Source: Alisma plantago-aquatica
Taxonomy: Eukaryota > Streptophyta > Magnoliopsida > Alismatales > Alismataceae
Assembly: GCA_963693085.1 (NCBI GenBank)
Contig: OY856409.1
Location: 1,169,925,249-1,169,989,248 of the forward strand
Direction of reading: 5' to 3'
Length of the DNA: 64,000 nucleotides
In this document: in pieces, positions 22,398 to 34,810 of the stretch
Layout: each line of letters starts with the position of its first letter
Position numbering within the stretch: the first letter of the stretch is position 1
Position numbers and translations under genes: made by a program
Notes under the pieces: generated by a model
What the model was told of the DNA's origin: nothing
Databases searched by the model: none
What the model saw: only the letters and a program-made list of their open reading frames with translations

Positions 22398-23091
22398 TTG
22401 GGGTGGAATTTCAACATAGGCACATAGGTTTTCCTCACTTTCAACTAAGTCCCTCCTTTCTTCTTTGATCGTCCCTTCTTCTTATTTCTAAGGACAACCT
22501 TCTTCTAAGGTCAAGAAATGAAGGCAAAGAAGATCAACCTATTACTAAAGCACACACATAAAAGGCTATAGTACTTACACCTTGATTATTCAATCATAAA
22601 GGTGTTTTTCATTATATGATTATTCAATTGAAGTGACTTTTTCATCATTTCTTCTCTAAATGATGACAAGAGTCTTACAAGATATTTTAGATGGTGTATT
22701 TTACAAGTTGCACCCCTCAAATTGGGTAAATTGCACTTTACTCCAATTTAGGGTTTCAAGCACAGGGATTGCTTCCACAACTGCACCTTGGTGCTCAAGC
22801 TTGGGAAATCCCTCAAACTTTACCATAATCATTCTTATGATGTCTCAACATCAGAGGAACATCTCAAAATATGCAAATTTCAAGTTAACCCTTCTAACTG
22901 GGTAAATTGCACATAGGTCCCTGTATTACAAAACAATCAATTCAACATTGTTTAAAAGGAACAGAAAAGGAAAAGTATGTTCCTCAGGAACTTAATTACA
23001 TGCAAAAAGATAATCACCAGTATATTAATTACATAATTAGGCAAAACACCTAGGGTTAACTCATAACCCAGGTCAGGGATGTTACATTTTT

Positions 23092-23787
23092 CCTTTCTAT
23101 TCTCACATTTTTTACTATGAAAACTATGAGGGGCTAATATCATCATTCCTTAGGACCCAGGAGTAGCCCAGTTATGCATTGTATTTGCCTCTTATGCATT
23201 AATCAATCAATTTCTATTAATTTTTGGATTTCATTCTATGTGAATGAATGAACTATTTGTGCTTGGTCACCATAGATATTATTTGGACTATTAATTGCTT
23301 TGAGAAAGGAAATTAATAGTCAACACTCGTAGAAATACATGTTTCACTAAACCCTTTGGGAAAGGTGTTTTAACAACGTGAGGAGATACCCAAAGAATTT
23401 GATAAGGCTCCTATATAATAACACAATCGATATGAGAGTGGGGTTGATATTAGCTTAGGTAGTGAATTACACCATGAGAGTGGGTAAATCTTGCTACATG
23501 CTCTTATTCCAGACTTGGGAGAAATCTTTATCAATGTACTAGGATTAAAATACAATGTTAACTGTGGTGAAACCATTATCCTAAGGAATTCATTAAGACT
23601 GAGAACAACAAACATAATTTAGATTTCTATTTTTTAGATAACCAAACCAATCACTCAAGTTTTCTTTGGCCTAAGCTGATCACACTACAATTAGTACTAG
23701 TCTCTGAAATAATGTTTCCCTATGTTCGATATTTGGGTCTCATAGGCCTATATACTTGTGTTTTGAGTGTATAGAAAATACCTATCA
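23092..23787 (+). mobile_element. Athila 5' LTR, right part
   Basis: Resumes the LTR after solo LTR-2 and matches the right half of the 3' LTR (for example AAAACTATGAGGGGCTAAT). Ends CCTATCA. Confidence 0.9.
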
Positions 23788-23793
23788 AGTTTT

Positions 23794-23810
23794 TGGCACC
23801 ATTTTCGGGG
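23794..23810 (+). other. Athila primer binding site (tRNA-Asp)
   Basis: TGGCACCATTTTCGGGG resembles TGGCGCCGTTGCCGGGG, the complement of the 3' end of plant tRNA-Asp, starting 6 bp after the LTR end. The differences are transitions plus one G-to-T. Confidence 0.75.
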
Positions 23811-23973
23811 AGATGGTAACTTCAGAACTACAAGTGCTGTAGTCGGTCATTCTAGGCCAACCCTTTTTTAATTTTTTAGTATTACATTCAAAGCTGAATT
23901 TTAATATCTTTATTGCAGCTACTGTTAGTACCATGTTCTTATAGCTATTTTTACTACTTTTAGGTACTAGTGC

Positions 23974-25330
23974 ATGGCTCATACCCAAGCCCACAACTAC
24001 AGAGAGTCATCCTCACTAAGCTTAGGTCAAGTAGAAATCCTTCATAGAGAATGGGAGTATGGAAGATCAGTGGATAGATTCAATCAAACTCTGCCACCTA
24101 CACCTCCACATGAAGGACCTGAGCCACCAGAGGAACATGAGCCAGAAGAAATGGGTGTCCAAGAAGAAGAGCAGACGATATGGGAAAGGATCAAGGCTTC
24201 CTCTTGTACTGCTTAAAAAGGGCCAATCAAAAGACAACAATTAATGTCAGCAACTACAAGATCGATCCAGGATTGGTGTCATTAGTCAAATTATAGGCCT
24301 TTCAAGGCCACAGTTCTAAGGAACCTGTGATGCACATTAGTAATTTTGTCAAAAGATATGATATGATCAAGATAGACAAGATACCAGTGACTGTCATATA
24401 CTTGAAGCTATTCCCATCATCTTTGGTAGACAGTGCTAAGTCTTGGTTTCACAACCTTGATGATGAGTGTATAAAGACATGGGAGAAAATTATTGATGCT
24501 TTCTTCAAGCTGTACTTTCTTCCACAAAAGACAAATGACCTGGTAAAGAAGATCCATAACTTTAGACAACAAGATGATGAATCATATTTTGAGGCATTGG
24601 GAGAGATTCCAAAATATGTTGCAGAAGGTCCCCCACCATGTCATTGATTTGTTAGGTCATGCGCAGATCTTCTACTACGGTCTACATAAGGGAGAGAGGA
24701 CTACACTTGATAGCGTAGGAGCATGTTTCTTCCTCAACAAAAAATCTTCCCGCTGTCATGAAATCTTAAAGAACATGTCCATGAACTAGACATGGGGAGA
24801 TGAGAGAGAGCAATCGACAACCCTTAAAAGTGTCGGGGAATCCAAGGTCATTTCCGTTCTAAATGAAAAGTTGGATCTAATTGCTAAAACGTTGTGTGCT
24901 AAGGATGGACACTCTTCAGAAAGAGAGGATGAGGAGTGCAAATTTGCAAGACAACAACAATAATACAAGAACAATGACTATTCTTGGAGGAAGGATCCTA
25001 AGTTCTCCTGGAAGGACCCCAATAATTTTCAACAAAACCCATCCCAAGATCAACAACCTAAGACACAAAAGGTTGGTGGCCAATCACAATATCAACAAGA
25101 CATGGGTCCCATAAGAAAGACCGTATTGAATAAATGCTCAGAAAACTAGTAAGCCAAAATGAAGTGTTAACCAGACATATTCAAAAAGAACTTCAGTGCA
25201 AGGGGCACAAATCCAAAATATTGAAATGCAAATTTCTCAAATAGCAGCGGAAGTGGTTACCTTAAAGAAGCTGAGTCAACAAGGGTTCCCAGCCAACACC
25301 AATGTGCCTTCTGGAAATCAATAGGTCAAG
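23974..25330 (+). pseudogene. gag: Athila gag remnant
   Basis: An ATG at 23974 opens an 80-codon acidic, Pro-rich N-terminus (MAHTQAHNYRESSS). The capsid-like core follows near 24327-24650: KLFPSSLVDSAKSWFHNL, TWEKIIDAFFKLYF, and KIHNFRQQDDESYFEAL, the order of Athila gag (LFPxSLxDxAKxW..FxxKYF..IxxFxQ..ESxxEAW). The continuation (CHHVIDLLGHAQIFYYGL) is shifted to another frame. Frameshifts near 24220 and 24640 and several stops make it inactive. After 24900 only Gln/Asn-rich linker traces remain, and no zinc knuckle is clear. Confidence 0.8.
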
Positions 25331-25539
25331 GCAGTTTTACTCTGCAGTGGCAGAAAATTGCTGAATGGTGCACCATCTAGTTTGGATGTAGGTGAAACTA
25401 CATGAGCTACAGACAAGGCAGTGACAGTGCATGCAGCTAAACCAAATGTTGTAGCATAGGAAAAGAAAGTTGAGGAAGAGGTTGATGATACATAGGAAAT
25501 AAGGAAAAAGGCATATATCCCACCTCATCAAAGGAAAGT

Positions 25540-26210
25540 GGTGAAGTTAGTTCCCTTTCCAAATTGTGTGAAGGCAATAAAGGTTGATCAACAATTTTAG
25601 AAATTTTTAGACAACTTCAGAAAATTACATGTCAATATCCCTTTAATTGACGCAATTGAGAAGATCCCTTCATATAGAAAGTTTCTAAATTATCTCATCA
25701 AAATGAAAAGGAGGATAGATGACTCTGAGGTGGTATTTCTAAAAGAGAAAATTAGTGCATTCATTCTGGGTACATTGCCACTGAAAAGACAGGTTCCAGG
25801 CCATTTCAATATATCTTATTTTATTTAGAAGACAAAGTTTGGAGATTCCTTATGTGATTCAGGGGCTAGCATCAACCTTATGCCCTTAAGCACTTTTAGA
25901 AAGGTAGGTTTATAGGAATTTGGAAAGAACAACATGACTATTCAGCTAGAAAATAATTCTGTGGTGCAGCCCTATGGTATTTGTGAGGATGTTCTTGTCA
26001 AGGTGGATATGTTTGTGTTTCCAGTATAATTTGTTATTATGGAGATGTAGGATGGACAAGGAAAAGAGATACTACTGGGGAGACCATTCCAAGCCACGAC
26101 TGACATGATTCTGGAGATGGGCGAAGGAAGACTGACTTTGGGCAACATGGAGGAGCAATTTGAAATCCTAATGCCTAAGCCTACATAGACTGCAAAAGCT
26201 AAAGCACAAT
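25540..26210 (+). pseudogene. pol: Athila gag-pol linker and aspartic protease remnant
   Basis: The conserved Athila stretch before the protease is readable (KFLDNFRKLHVNIPLIDAIE, KIPSYRKFLNYLIKMKRR). The protease itself reads GDSLCDSGASINLMPLSTF at about 25845-25902 and LLGRPFQATTDMILEMGEG near 26075. The active-site triad is DSG, within the range of retroviral-type proteases. Stops interrupt at about 25600, 25828, 25915 and 26028. Confidence 0.8.
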
Positions 26211-26599
26211 GTCATATGGTGTAGCAGGTCCATGAAAACATGTCACTAATTCTGGGAAGCCATTTCTTGAGATGGCTCATGTGATGAAGCAAGTCCACAA
26301 GGCACACTAGTGGTGGACATTTTGGACAACACAAAAGAGATATCTCTGACAAAGGTAGTGCAATATCCTGATGATGAAGTGGAGGAATTTTTCCCAGCAA
26401 CAATTGAAGAGGCAACCTCAACCACTCTTATCCAGGCATACTCGCAACTACCATTAAAGGCATGTCTCATGAATCTGGTACATTATTATACCAGACAATT
26501 TTCGTTGAAAGTGTGTGTTTTACTTCTCAAGATCTTACCATGTTACTATACAAAGCACTTTGAAGATTTGTGACCATCCCCATCACCATTGGTTCTGTC

Positions 26600-27690
26600 T
26601 TTATTGAGTCCCCCAGAGTTAGAGTTGAAGCCATTGCCACCTCATTTGAAATACATTTTCTTGGAGACAGAGGAGAAACATCCAGTCATACTTTTGACTT
26701 TACTAAGCATCTGGGAAGAGGATCAACTACTTGGGGTGCTAAAGAACCATCGAGCTGCATTCGGCAGGTCAGTAGCAGATACAAAGGGAATCTCCCCTAG
26801 TTTCTATCAACACAAGATTAGATTGGAGGTAGGAGAAAAATCTATAGTGCAACCTCAACGACGACTCAACCCCATCATGACCGAGGTAGTGAAAAAAGAG
26901 GTAGTAAAACTTTTATCTACATGTATTATATATGCTATCTCTAAGTCAAACTGGGTTAGTCTGACCCAGGTAGTTCCTAAAAAGTGAGGAATAATGGTCA
27001 CCACAAATTCTAATGATGAGCTGATCTCTACTAGACTACTGACTGGGTGGCATGTTTGCATTGACTAAAAATGTATGAACGTCGTGACGCTTAAAGACCA
27101 TTTTTTGTTCCCTTTTATCAACCATATTTTAGAGTGGCTCACATGACACACTCAGTTTTGTTTCATAGACATTTACTTGGGATACAAATCAGATTTCTAT
27201 CGAACCACAAGATCAAGAGAAGCCGACCTTCACTTGCCCCTATGAAACATTTGCATATCACCATATGCCATTCAGTATTTGCAATGCACCGACCACTTTT
27301 CATCATGCATGCTTGCCATTTTTTCAGATATGGTAGAGTGATCTCTAGAAGAGTTTATGGATGATTTTTCGGTGTATGGGGAGTCATTTCATGATTTCCT
27401 TGACAATCTTGATAAAGTTTTGCAAAGATACAAAGACACTCACCTTTTGTTGAATTGGGAGAAGTGTCACATGATGGTGAGTGAAGGAATTGTCATGGGA
27501 CACAAAGTGTCCAATAGAGGCATGGAAGTAGACTAGGTAAAAATAGAGGTGATTTCCAAACTACCTCCACTGTCATCGATGAAGGAAGTAAGGAGTTTTC
27601 TAGGACATGTCGGATTTTATCACCGCTTGATCAAGGATTTTTCAAGGATTGCTAAACTGCTCTTTGAATTATTAGAGAAGATGTTGACTT
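26600..27690 (+). pseudogene. pol: Athila reverse transcriptase remnant
   Basis: Starts with ELKPLPPHLKYIFLE, then QPQRRLNPIMTEVVKKEVVK, SNWVSLTQVVPKK and NDELISTRLLTGWHVCID, all Athila RT landmarks. The catalytic box reads EEFMDDFSVYGES (27348-27380), with both Asp residues kept. It continues to NWEKCHMMVSEGIVMGHKVS and RSFLGHVGFYHRLIKDFSR. The palm part between 27070 and 27340 is scrambled by frameshifts, and stops occur near 26985, 27066 and 27535. Confidence 0.9.
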
Positions 27691-27699
27691 TAAATTTGA

Positions 27700-28147
27700 T
27701 GAGAGATGTTTGAAATCTTCTGAGGTGCTAAAGGAGAATCTAGTCTCCACACCTATTGTCCATGCTCTAGATTGGAGCCAAGCCAACCTTTTGAGCTGAT
27801 GTGTGATGCATTAGATTACGCAGTAGGGGCTGTTCTAGGCCAACGCTGAGAAAAAGTCTTTGCCGTCATCTATTATATGTCTAAAACTTTAAATGATACC
27901 CAATTGAATTACAAAACAACTGAAAAATAATTATTGGCAATTTTTTATGCTTTTGAAAATTTTTCATCAATATCTAATTGGGGCTAAGGTTGTGGTATGG
28001 ACAGATCACACAACTATCAAATACTTGCTCCAGAAAAAAGATGCCAAGCCTAGGTTGATCAGGTGGATATTTTTATTGAAGGAATTTGACATAGAGATCA
28101 AGGATAAATCCAACACCGAGAATGTGGTGGCAGATCATCCATCTTAG
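27700..28147 (+). pseudogene. pol: Athila RNase H remnant
   Basis: PFELMCDALDYAVGAVLGQ (about 27785) carries the first catalytic Asp. It is followed by [19 protein letters not shown] and [19 protein letters not shown], then [19 protein letters not shown] at 28083-28139. The Glu of TTEKE is a stop codon. Frames shift near 27715 and 27945. Confidence 0.88.
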
Positions 28148-29485
28148 TTGGAAAGGGTGGATGAAAAGGATATTAGGATACCCATTGTGGAAGAGTTCCC
28201 TGATGAGAAACTCTTTGCTATGAAAAGCAAAGACCCATGGTTCGCAAACATAATGAACTACTTGGCATGTGGAGAGCTTCTAGGAGATTGGGGGTACCAG
28301 GAGAAGAAAAGATTCTTCTACTCCTTGAGGTACTACATATGGGATGACCCCATTCTGATTAGGCAGTGTAGGGACGATATTATGAGAAAGTGTGTGTTGA
28401 ATTGTCAATTCCAGAGTATTTTGGTACACTTCCATTCTTTACCTACATGAGGTCTTCTAGGATAGTGGCTAAGGTCTTAGAATGTGGTTTTTATTGCCCA
28501 ATGGTTTTTAAAGATGCATACAATTTTGTTTGTCAGTGTGATATGAGTCAACATGCATGCACACACAATGCCTCTATATGTTTTTTTAGGAAATATAGGT
28601 TTTTGATTTGTGGGGCATAGACTTCATGGGCCCTTTTGTGTCTTTAAATTCTAATCTCTATATATTACTTGTTGTAGATTATGTATCTAAGTGGGTGGAA
28701 GCAATTCTAACCCACACCAATGATGCACATGTGGTATGTAGGTTTGTAAAAGACCACATTTTGTATAGGGTTGGGGTGCCCAAGTTGATAATCAGTGATG
28801 GTGATTCTCACTTCACTAACAGGAAATTGGGGCGCTTTTGACTAAGTATGGGGTGAAACATAGAGTTGGTACTCCATATCATCCCCAAACTCAAGGCCAA
28901 GTTGAAGTGTCCAATACGGAGATAAAGTAGATTTTGTAAAAGACAGTTTCTACCAATAGGACCAACTAGTGCATGTTGCTCAATGATGCGCTATGGGCGT
29001 ATAGGACAACTTATAAAACACCTATAGGTACTACTCCTTTTAGGTTGATTTGTGGGATGGCTTGTCATCTGCTTGTGGAGTTAGAGCACAAGGCTAAGTG
29101 GGCTCTAAGGAAACTCAACTATAATTTGGACAATGTAGGGAAAAAGTGATTATTAGAATTGAATGAGCTTAGGTTTGATGCTTATGAGAATTCCAGAATC
29201 TATAAGTAAAGAACTAAGCAATTTAATGATCACCATATTTTGCATAGGATGTTCACTCTAGGAGAAAAAGTTCTTTTGTTTAATTCTAGGTTGCAGCTAC
29301 ATCCTGGTAAGTTGAGGTCTAGATGGAGTGGACCCTTTGAGGTGATTAGGGCATTTCCCCATGGGGATGTGGAGATTAGTAATGGGGCTCAGACATTCCT
29401 TGTCAATGGCCAACGTATTAAACATTACTCTGGGAGAGATGTTATGAGGAAAGAGGATGAGTTGAATCTTATTGAGCTTCACTAA
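28148..29485 (+). pseudogene. pol: Athila integrase remnant
   Basis: After a degenerate zinc-binding region (28390-28600), the core reads [20 protein letters not shown] (first Asp, about 28607) and [19 protein letters not shown] (second Asp, about 28790). The region with the catalytic Glu, [18 protein letters not shown], lies near 28880 in another frame. The C-terminus (GEKVLLFNSRLQLHPGKLRS, RWSGPFEVI) at 29265-29345 is the GPF/Y module, ending KHYSG. Stops near 28845, 28928, 29148 and 29207 break it. Confidence 0.9.
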
Positions 29486-29664
29486 TCCAATGATTTTTAT
29501 TGTAAAGACTATGACGTAAAACAAGGGTACTTGTTGGGAGGAAAACCAACCATCATTTGTTTCCTTTGCATTCTAAATATTTAGTTTTGTAGTTGAGCTT
29601 TCCATTTTTATTTAGCTTGATGTAAAAATGGTACCCTGATGCATTTTTGTGGGTGTGCAGGCAG

Positions 29665-30250
29665 AAAACGTCAGTACTATTGAGCCCAAGCTTGGTAGTA
29701 CCGACAGTGTTACATGGACAAAGATGCAATCGACTGAAAAAGTTAGTACTATCAAGCCCAAGCTCGGTATTACCAATGATGCTATAGGGAAATTGAAAAA
29801 TTTATCACCAAATCTCAGTACTACTGACACAAATTCAGTATCACCAAGTTTCTGCAAAAATGAGGGACAGATACCTGAGGAGAATTTAGTACTATCGACA
29901 AATTGTCGATAGTACCAAAGTCATTTTGTGCCCATGTTTGATACACTGAGACCCAACTAGGAAGCACTGACACATTTGAACGTGTCAGTACTAATGACAA
30001 CGTGTCAGTACTATCGACGGGTTGTCAGCAATCTGTGGGATCATCAACAAGTGATCATGATCAACTGCGTCTAATGGTCACTAACACCGATTAGCGGGAC
30101 AAGTTGGTGCTATTGATGTCCTGTCGGTACTACTGACCCACGACGATCTGTGCAGCTAAAATTGGACCATCGTGACAGTTAGTAAATTTGAGAATGAGGA
30201 TTCTCATCCAATCGTCGGTACTACCAATGTCGTGTCGGTATGATTGAAGT
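29665..30250. repeat. Internal copy of the Athila TACCGAC motif array
   Basis: About fifteen copies of AGTACCGACA / GTCGGTACTA lie between integrase and the extra ORF. One pair forms a perfect inverted repeat: GTACTATCGAC at 29889-29899 and GTCGATAGTAC at 29905-29915 with a 5-bp loop. The motif is the same as in this element's LTRs. Confidence 0.7.
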
Positions 30251-30407
30251 AGTCGCATGTTTGTGGTTGCAAATAAAGTGAGGGGATGTGAATCAATTTT
30301 CTTCACACCTACTCTTCTCTTCCCTCAAGCAAGTAGCCACAAGCATCATCGAGCATCCAGACACTACACCGAGCTCTAATATCTCTAATCCCTTTCATCC
30401 ACAGAGG

Positions 30408-31797
30408 ATGTCTACAAGGCGGGAGGCTTCTTCATCAGTGGGGGTTCCTAAGCCAAACCAGATAGCTATCCCAATGATGACATCAATAAGATATATGAGG
30501 AGTTGTACAAGAGGGAGATTGTTGCTACACGGTATGGAGACTATGCCTTCCTCGACTCCATTGGCTTCATCGCCTGTATGTAGAAGGTCTATGAGCATTA
30601 GGGTTAGGTAGGCGACCACCCCTTTGTCAGTGAATGGCCTACATATCCTGACCTCATCTATGAGTTCATGGTGTCATTGGAGGTTTTAATCATTCCCAAG
30701 CATGGGGATGGGTGGGGGATGGGCAAGATCCATTTCTACAATACTGAGTTTACAATGGCGCTCCAATAGTTCAATGGCATCTACGGATGGCCAAGTGAAG
30801 GCGGTCGTTACTACCCTGACAACTTCAAATGTGAGGTGGCATGGGAGTTGTTTATTAGTTTTCCAGAAGGCCAGTACATCAACTAGAACAACATCTCCTT
30901 GACAGACATCGAGAATTCTTTTCCTCGTGTGCTTCACAACCTCATCACCAACACTCTTCTAGCAAAGTTAGCTCAAGGAAGAGGGAAGTGTTAGAGGTTT
31001 GATTTTTACTTCCTATTCAAGATACTAGAGATGAGAACTGAAGTCTAAACTTTGGAGCCTTCTTCCTTCTACATGTGATGGGAGTGTGGTGACAGCTGTA
31101 GCGGAAATCTCCAATTCACTTTGGAGGGTTGATCACACCCATTGCTCTTCATCACACTCACCTGAAGGATGTATATGCGTGTTGTATAGTAAGGACCCAC
31201 TATAAGTAAAGGAAGCTTCCAGACACCATCTTTGACCTACAGGGGGTCAAACTCCTACGGTGGCCCATGGATAGCTCAGGCGAGGAAGAGGAAGAAGTAG
31301 ACGATGTCGATGAGGAGCAGGAGCAAGATGTAGAGGAAGAGGAAGGGGAGCTTACCATTCCTGTGACAAGGAGACATGTTCTGCACAAGCATCCATGACA
31401 CTTATTTTCTTCCAGTTATTCCACTCCACCACCCACTCAGGAGAATGACCCGTATTTGATGGCGGGCATGTACAAGATGTTGTAGGATATCCAAAAGGGA
31501 CAACAATAGTAGTCGGCTACATTGGCGGGCATCCATGATGTCTAGGGATGGATGCATGAAAACCATCATGTGATTTTCTAGAACGAGCAACTTCTCTTGG
31601 TCAACCAAGACAACATGCATATGCACCTATAGAGGATGGAGGGGTACCGAAAACCATTCTTTGATCATTACTAGAATCAGGGATATTTTGGTGGCTATGC
31701 AAAACCTCCACCCATGTCACCACAACAATTCAATTTCATGGGATGTTTCCACCATATGATCCCACAATGCCTCATCCACCACCACCTCCCATGTGAT
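30408..31797 (+). pseudogene. Athila extra (env-position) ORF remnant
   Basis: An ATG at 30408 gives MSTRREASSSVGVPKP. After a frameshift comes NKIYEELYKREIVATRYGDY, then EWPTYPDLIYEFMVSLE and HFYNTEFTMALQ, resembling the TYPELTLEFLxTL..F.L....TL module of the Athila post-integrase ORF. Further on are an acidic run rich in Glu (31270-31350) and a Pro-rich end (PHPPPPPM, about 31775-31795). In Athila this ORF takes the place of an env gene; no signal peptide or transmembrane helix is readable here. At least six stops are present. Confidence 0.65.
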
Positions 31798-33310
31798 GTG
31801 GTACCACTGTTCCACCTCTATAGTTAGAATTTTGACTATGTGGACATAGTCAAGTTCAATCTTAGAGGGATAGATGGAACAATTTCTATCTTTAGCTTTA
31901 TTTTCTTTAGTTTTATTTGTTTTTGCTTTTTAGTTTTATATTTTCAAGTGTAGGATCCTCATCTATCTAGTGTAATCATGGAGTTTAATTCATAGTCATG
32001 TCATATGCTCTCAGTTATGTGTAATTATAATTAATTAAGTGAAAAGTGTGGCTTAGTTGCAATTTTTCTTAAGTTGCACCACTTATAGGAAGTGTTTGGG
32101 TTAGTCAGCTTAAGGACATTTAATATGAAGGCACATCTTAATTATTCATGAAAATTGGATGAACATGGGGTTTGAGCTTAAGTTGATGAAATAGTTAATC
32201 TGACCTTAAATTGAAATCTAAGAAAGAAATTCTAAGGTTATCCTGCCACAGGTCATTAGAGAGGGACATATCATAATTTTAGGAAAGGATTTGTCTTTTA
32301 ATGGTGTGATTCCACCCATCCTTCTCACATTTTTGAATCACCACCTTAATATGAACAAGTACTCCAAATTATTTTCTCTTGTTGCATTGCATGGCATAAA
32401 AGGTGACATGATAGTTAGCTTACTTTTATTACATTCGAAAAAAACACATCTATGTATTAACAATTTTTCTGCATACCATTTTAGTTGCATAAAAAATTTC
32501 ATGTAGATTACATACATTCCATAGCATTCATTTTTGTTTGTCATGTGGATATTAGTCTCATTTTATAAAATTTGAGTGTAGGGATATACTGACACATCTT
32601 AGAAAAAAAGAAGAAGTGAGTAAAATGTAACCAAAGCCCAAGCATAATGTCAATCATGCTAAAATCATGGGCTAATGAAAAAATATATTTGTCAATGTTT
32701 CAAGGTTATGAGGGAGAAAGTATACCCTTAACTCTTCTTGAAGAAATGAAGAAATCCACATGATGCATTCTTTCTCTTTCTTCTTTCATTCTCATTTGGT
32801 TGATGAGATTGCTTGATTCATGCATCATTGAAAAGAAAAAAAGTAGGCATTAGGATTGATGAATACTTTCAATCACATATCTTCATCATACTTATGTATA
32901 AATAAGTTGGATGTACTTGTGATTCTTCAATTACCACTCATTTCATACCATCTATTGATCTTATTGGTAGGCCACTTATATGATTTTTCTCCTCATTAAT
33001 GTTCATATGGAGAACTGCTTCCAAGTAGCTTGGTAGTTAGGAAGAGCAATGTAGAGTAGGGAATCACATAACGCACTAAGCAAATGTCTGACTGAGTATG
33101 ATGTTAACTGTGCTTTTGATAGTGTTCATTGATCTAAGGGTGGATATCTTTTATGGATTTTTTGGTCAGAGCAGTTAATTATTCAGTGATCAATGAGAGC
33201 TGGTTTGGGACCGTCGAGTGGGGATAGTTGAGAATTCATATTCATATTATTTTGTCCTTTTGCTGACTTGTCTCAAACTGATCTGAGAGTGTGTTGCTCG
33301 AGGACGAGCA
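31798..33310 (+). other. Athila 3' non-coding region
   Basis: No coding similarity. AT-rich region leading to the CTCGAGGACGAGCAACATTT context just before the purine tract, as usual in Athila. Confidence 0.6.
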
Positions 33311-33318
33311 ACATTTAA

Positions 33319-33331
33319 GCTTAGGGGAGTT
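33319..33331 (+). other. Athila polypurine tract
   Basis: AAGCTTAGGGGAGTT immediately precedes the 3' LTR start TGATGC at 33332. It corresponds to the AGCTTGGGGGAGTT tract common in Athila elements. Confidence 0.75.
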
Positions 33332-34810
33332 TGATGCACTATTTATTTGTCTTTTTTACAGGCTATTTTGTACTAATTTTTGTGCACTTTGTGGTCAAAT
33401 ATCATATTAATTGTGCATGATTTATTAATATTATCCTATGTTACTCAACTACATCAAATTTTATTAATTTTAATGTTTTCAAGAGAATTAATAATTTTCT
33501 AGATCTTATGTTCGAATTTTGTGCATTTCAGGAATGTTCAAGAAACTACATAGCTTGGTACTACCTACGTTACTTTCGATTGTACCAACACTTTCTCAGT
33601 ATTGAAGAGGAACTGAATCAATAAGGCTCGATAGTACCGACGGGACTATAGATACTACCGACAAGGTTACATCATTTTTGTCAAGAAATTCGAAGCAAGT
33701 AGGTATTATCAACACACAGTCGGTAGTAACGACAATTTGAAAGGTGGCCACAAAGTTAAAGAAGTCAGTAGTGCCAACACACAGTCGATAGTATCAATAG
33801 ATCAAGATCAGGAAGATATGAAAGATGTGTCTAATCCAACAGATGAGGTTTTAACTCACCCTAAGTCATTCCTATGACTAAGGGGAGTTATGTCCAGACC
33901 AAATTATCCAGTCTTTTTCCATTGCATGATAAGGGAGAGCAAGGAGAGGAGATAGCAAAGAAGAAGGAGGAAAATCAAATGATTTGGGCACTTCTAGCAG
34001 ACCAAATTGCAACCGAAAGGTAGCAAATCGGCACGTACACGAGAAGAGAGCATTTGAACCTTCTACTTCAGGGTTTTTTTTATGTTATCCATGTTTTTCC
34101 TTTCGTCTTTGACATTTTGGCTATGAAAACTATGAGGGGCTAATCCCCGCGTTCCTTAGGACCTGGGAGTAGCCTAGTTATGCATTGTATTTGACTCTTA
34201 TGTATTAATCAATCAATTTCTCTTAATTTCTACATTTCTTCCTATGTAAATGAATGAACTATTTGTGCTTGATCACCATAGATAGTATTTGGACTGTGAA
34301 TTTCTTTAAGAAAGGAAATTAATAGTTATAACTCATAGAAATACACGTCTAACAAAACCCTTAGGGAAAGGTGGTTTAACAACGTCAGGAGATACTTAGA
34401 GAATTCGAGAAGGCACCTATCTAATAACACAACTGATACGAGAGTGGGGCTGGTATTAGGTTAGATAGTAAATTACACCACGAGAGTGGGTAATTCTTGC
34501 TAGAGGCTCTTAATCCAGAATTGGGAGAAATCATTATTAATGTACTAGGATTAAAATGCAATGTTAACTGTAGTGATACCATTATCCTAAGGAATTCATT
34601 AAGACTGAGAACAACAACCATAATTTATATTTCAATTCTGTTTAGATAACCAAACCAAACACTCAAGTTTCTTTGATCTAAGATGACTGCACTACAGTTG
34701 GTACTAGTCTCTGAAGTAACGTTTCCCTACGTTTGACATCAGGGCCTCATAGGTCTATATTAATACAATAGTGTATACTTATGTTTTGAGCGTATAGAAA
34801 ATACCTATCA
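33332..34810 (+). mobile_element. Athila 3' LTR
   Basis: 1479 bp, TGATGCAC..CCTATCA, uninterrupted counterpart of the split 5' LTR (about 1460 bp). It carries the TACCGAC motif array at 33550-33805. Many base differences from the 5' copy show an old insertion. Confidence 0.92.

Larger units (their letters stand above)
18044..23086 (-). mobile_element. Solo LTR-2, 5.0 kb, giant LTR family, reverse orientation
   Basis: On the minus strand it runs from TGTAACATCCCTGACC (23086) to CAGAGCCCACA (18044), flanked by TTTTT at 18039-18043 and 23087-23091. The uninterrupted Athila 3' LTR has a single TTTTT at the matching place, which confirms the insertion. It shares start, TATA context and array motifs with solo LTR-1 but differs in array make-up. 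No coding region. Confidence 0.85.
17281..34810 (+). mobile_element. Athila-like gypsy retrotransposon
   Basis: TGATGCAC..CCTATCA, flanked by GTTAT at 17276-17280 and 34811-34815. It has a tRNA-Asp primer site (23794), degenerate gag, protease, RT, RNase H, integrase, an extra ORF after integrase, and the purine tract with the CGAGGACGAGCAA..AAGCTTAGGGGAGTT context typical of Athila. Its 5' LTR is split by solo LTR-2 (18044-23086). Without that it is about 12.5 kb. Every coding part has stops or frameshifts. Confidence 0.9.

Noticed and set aside
31200..31388. Minus-strand Ser/Cys-rich frame
   Set aside because: Complement of the acidic Glu-rich run of the Athila extra ORF.
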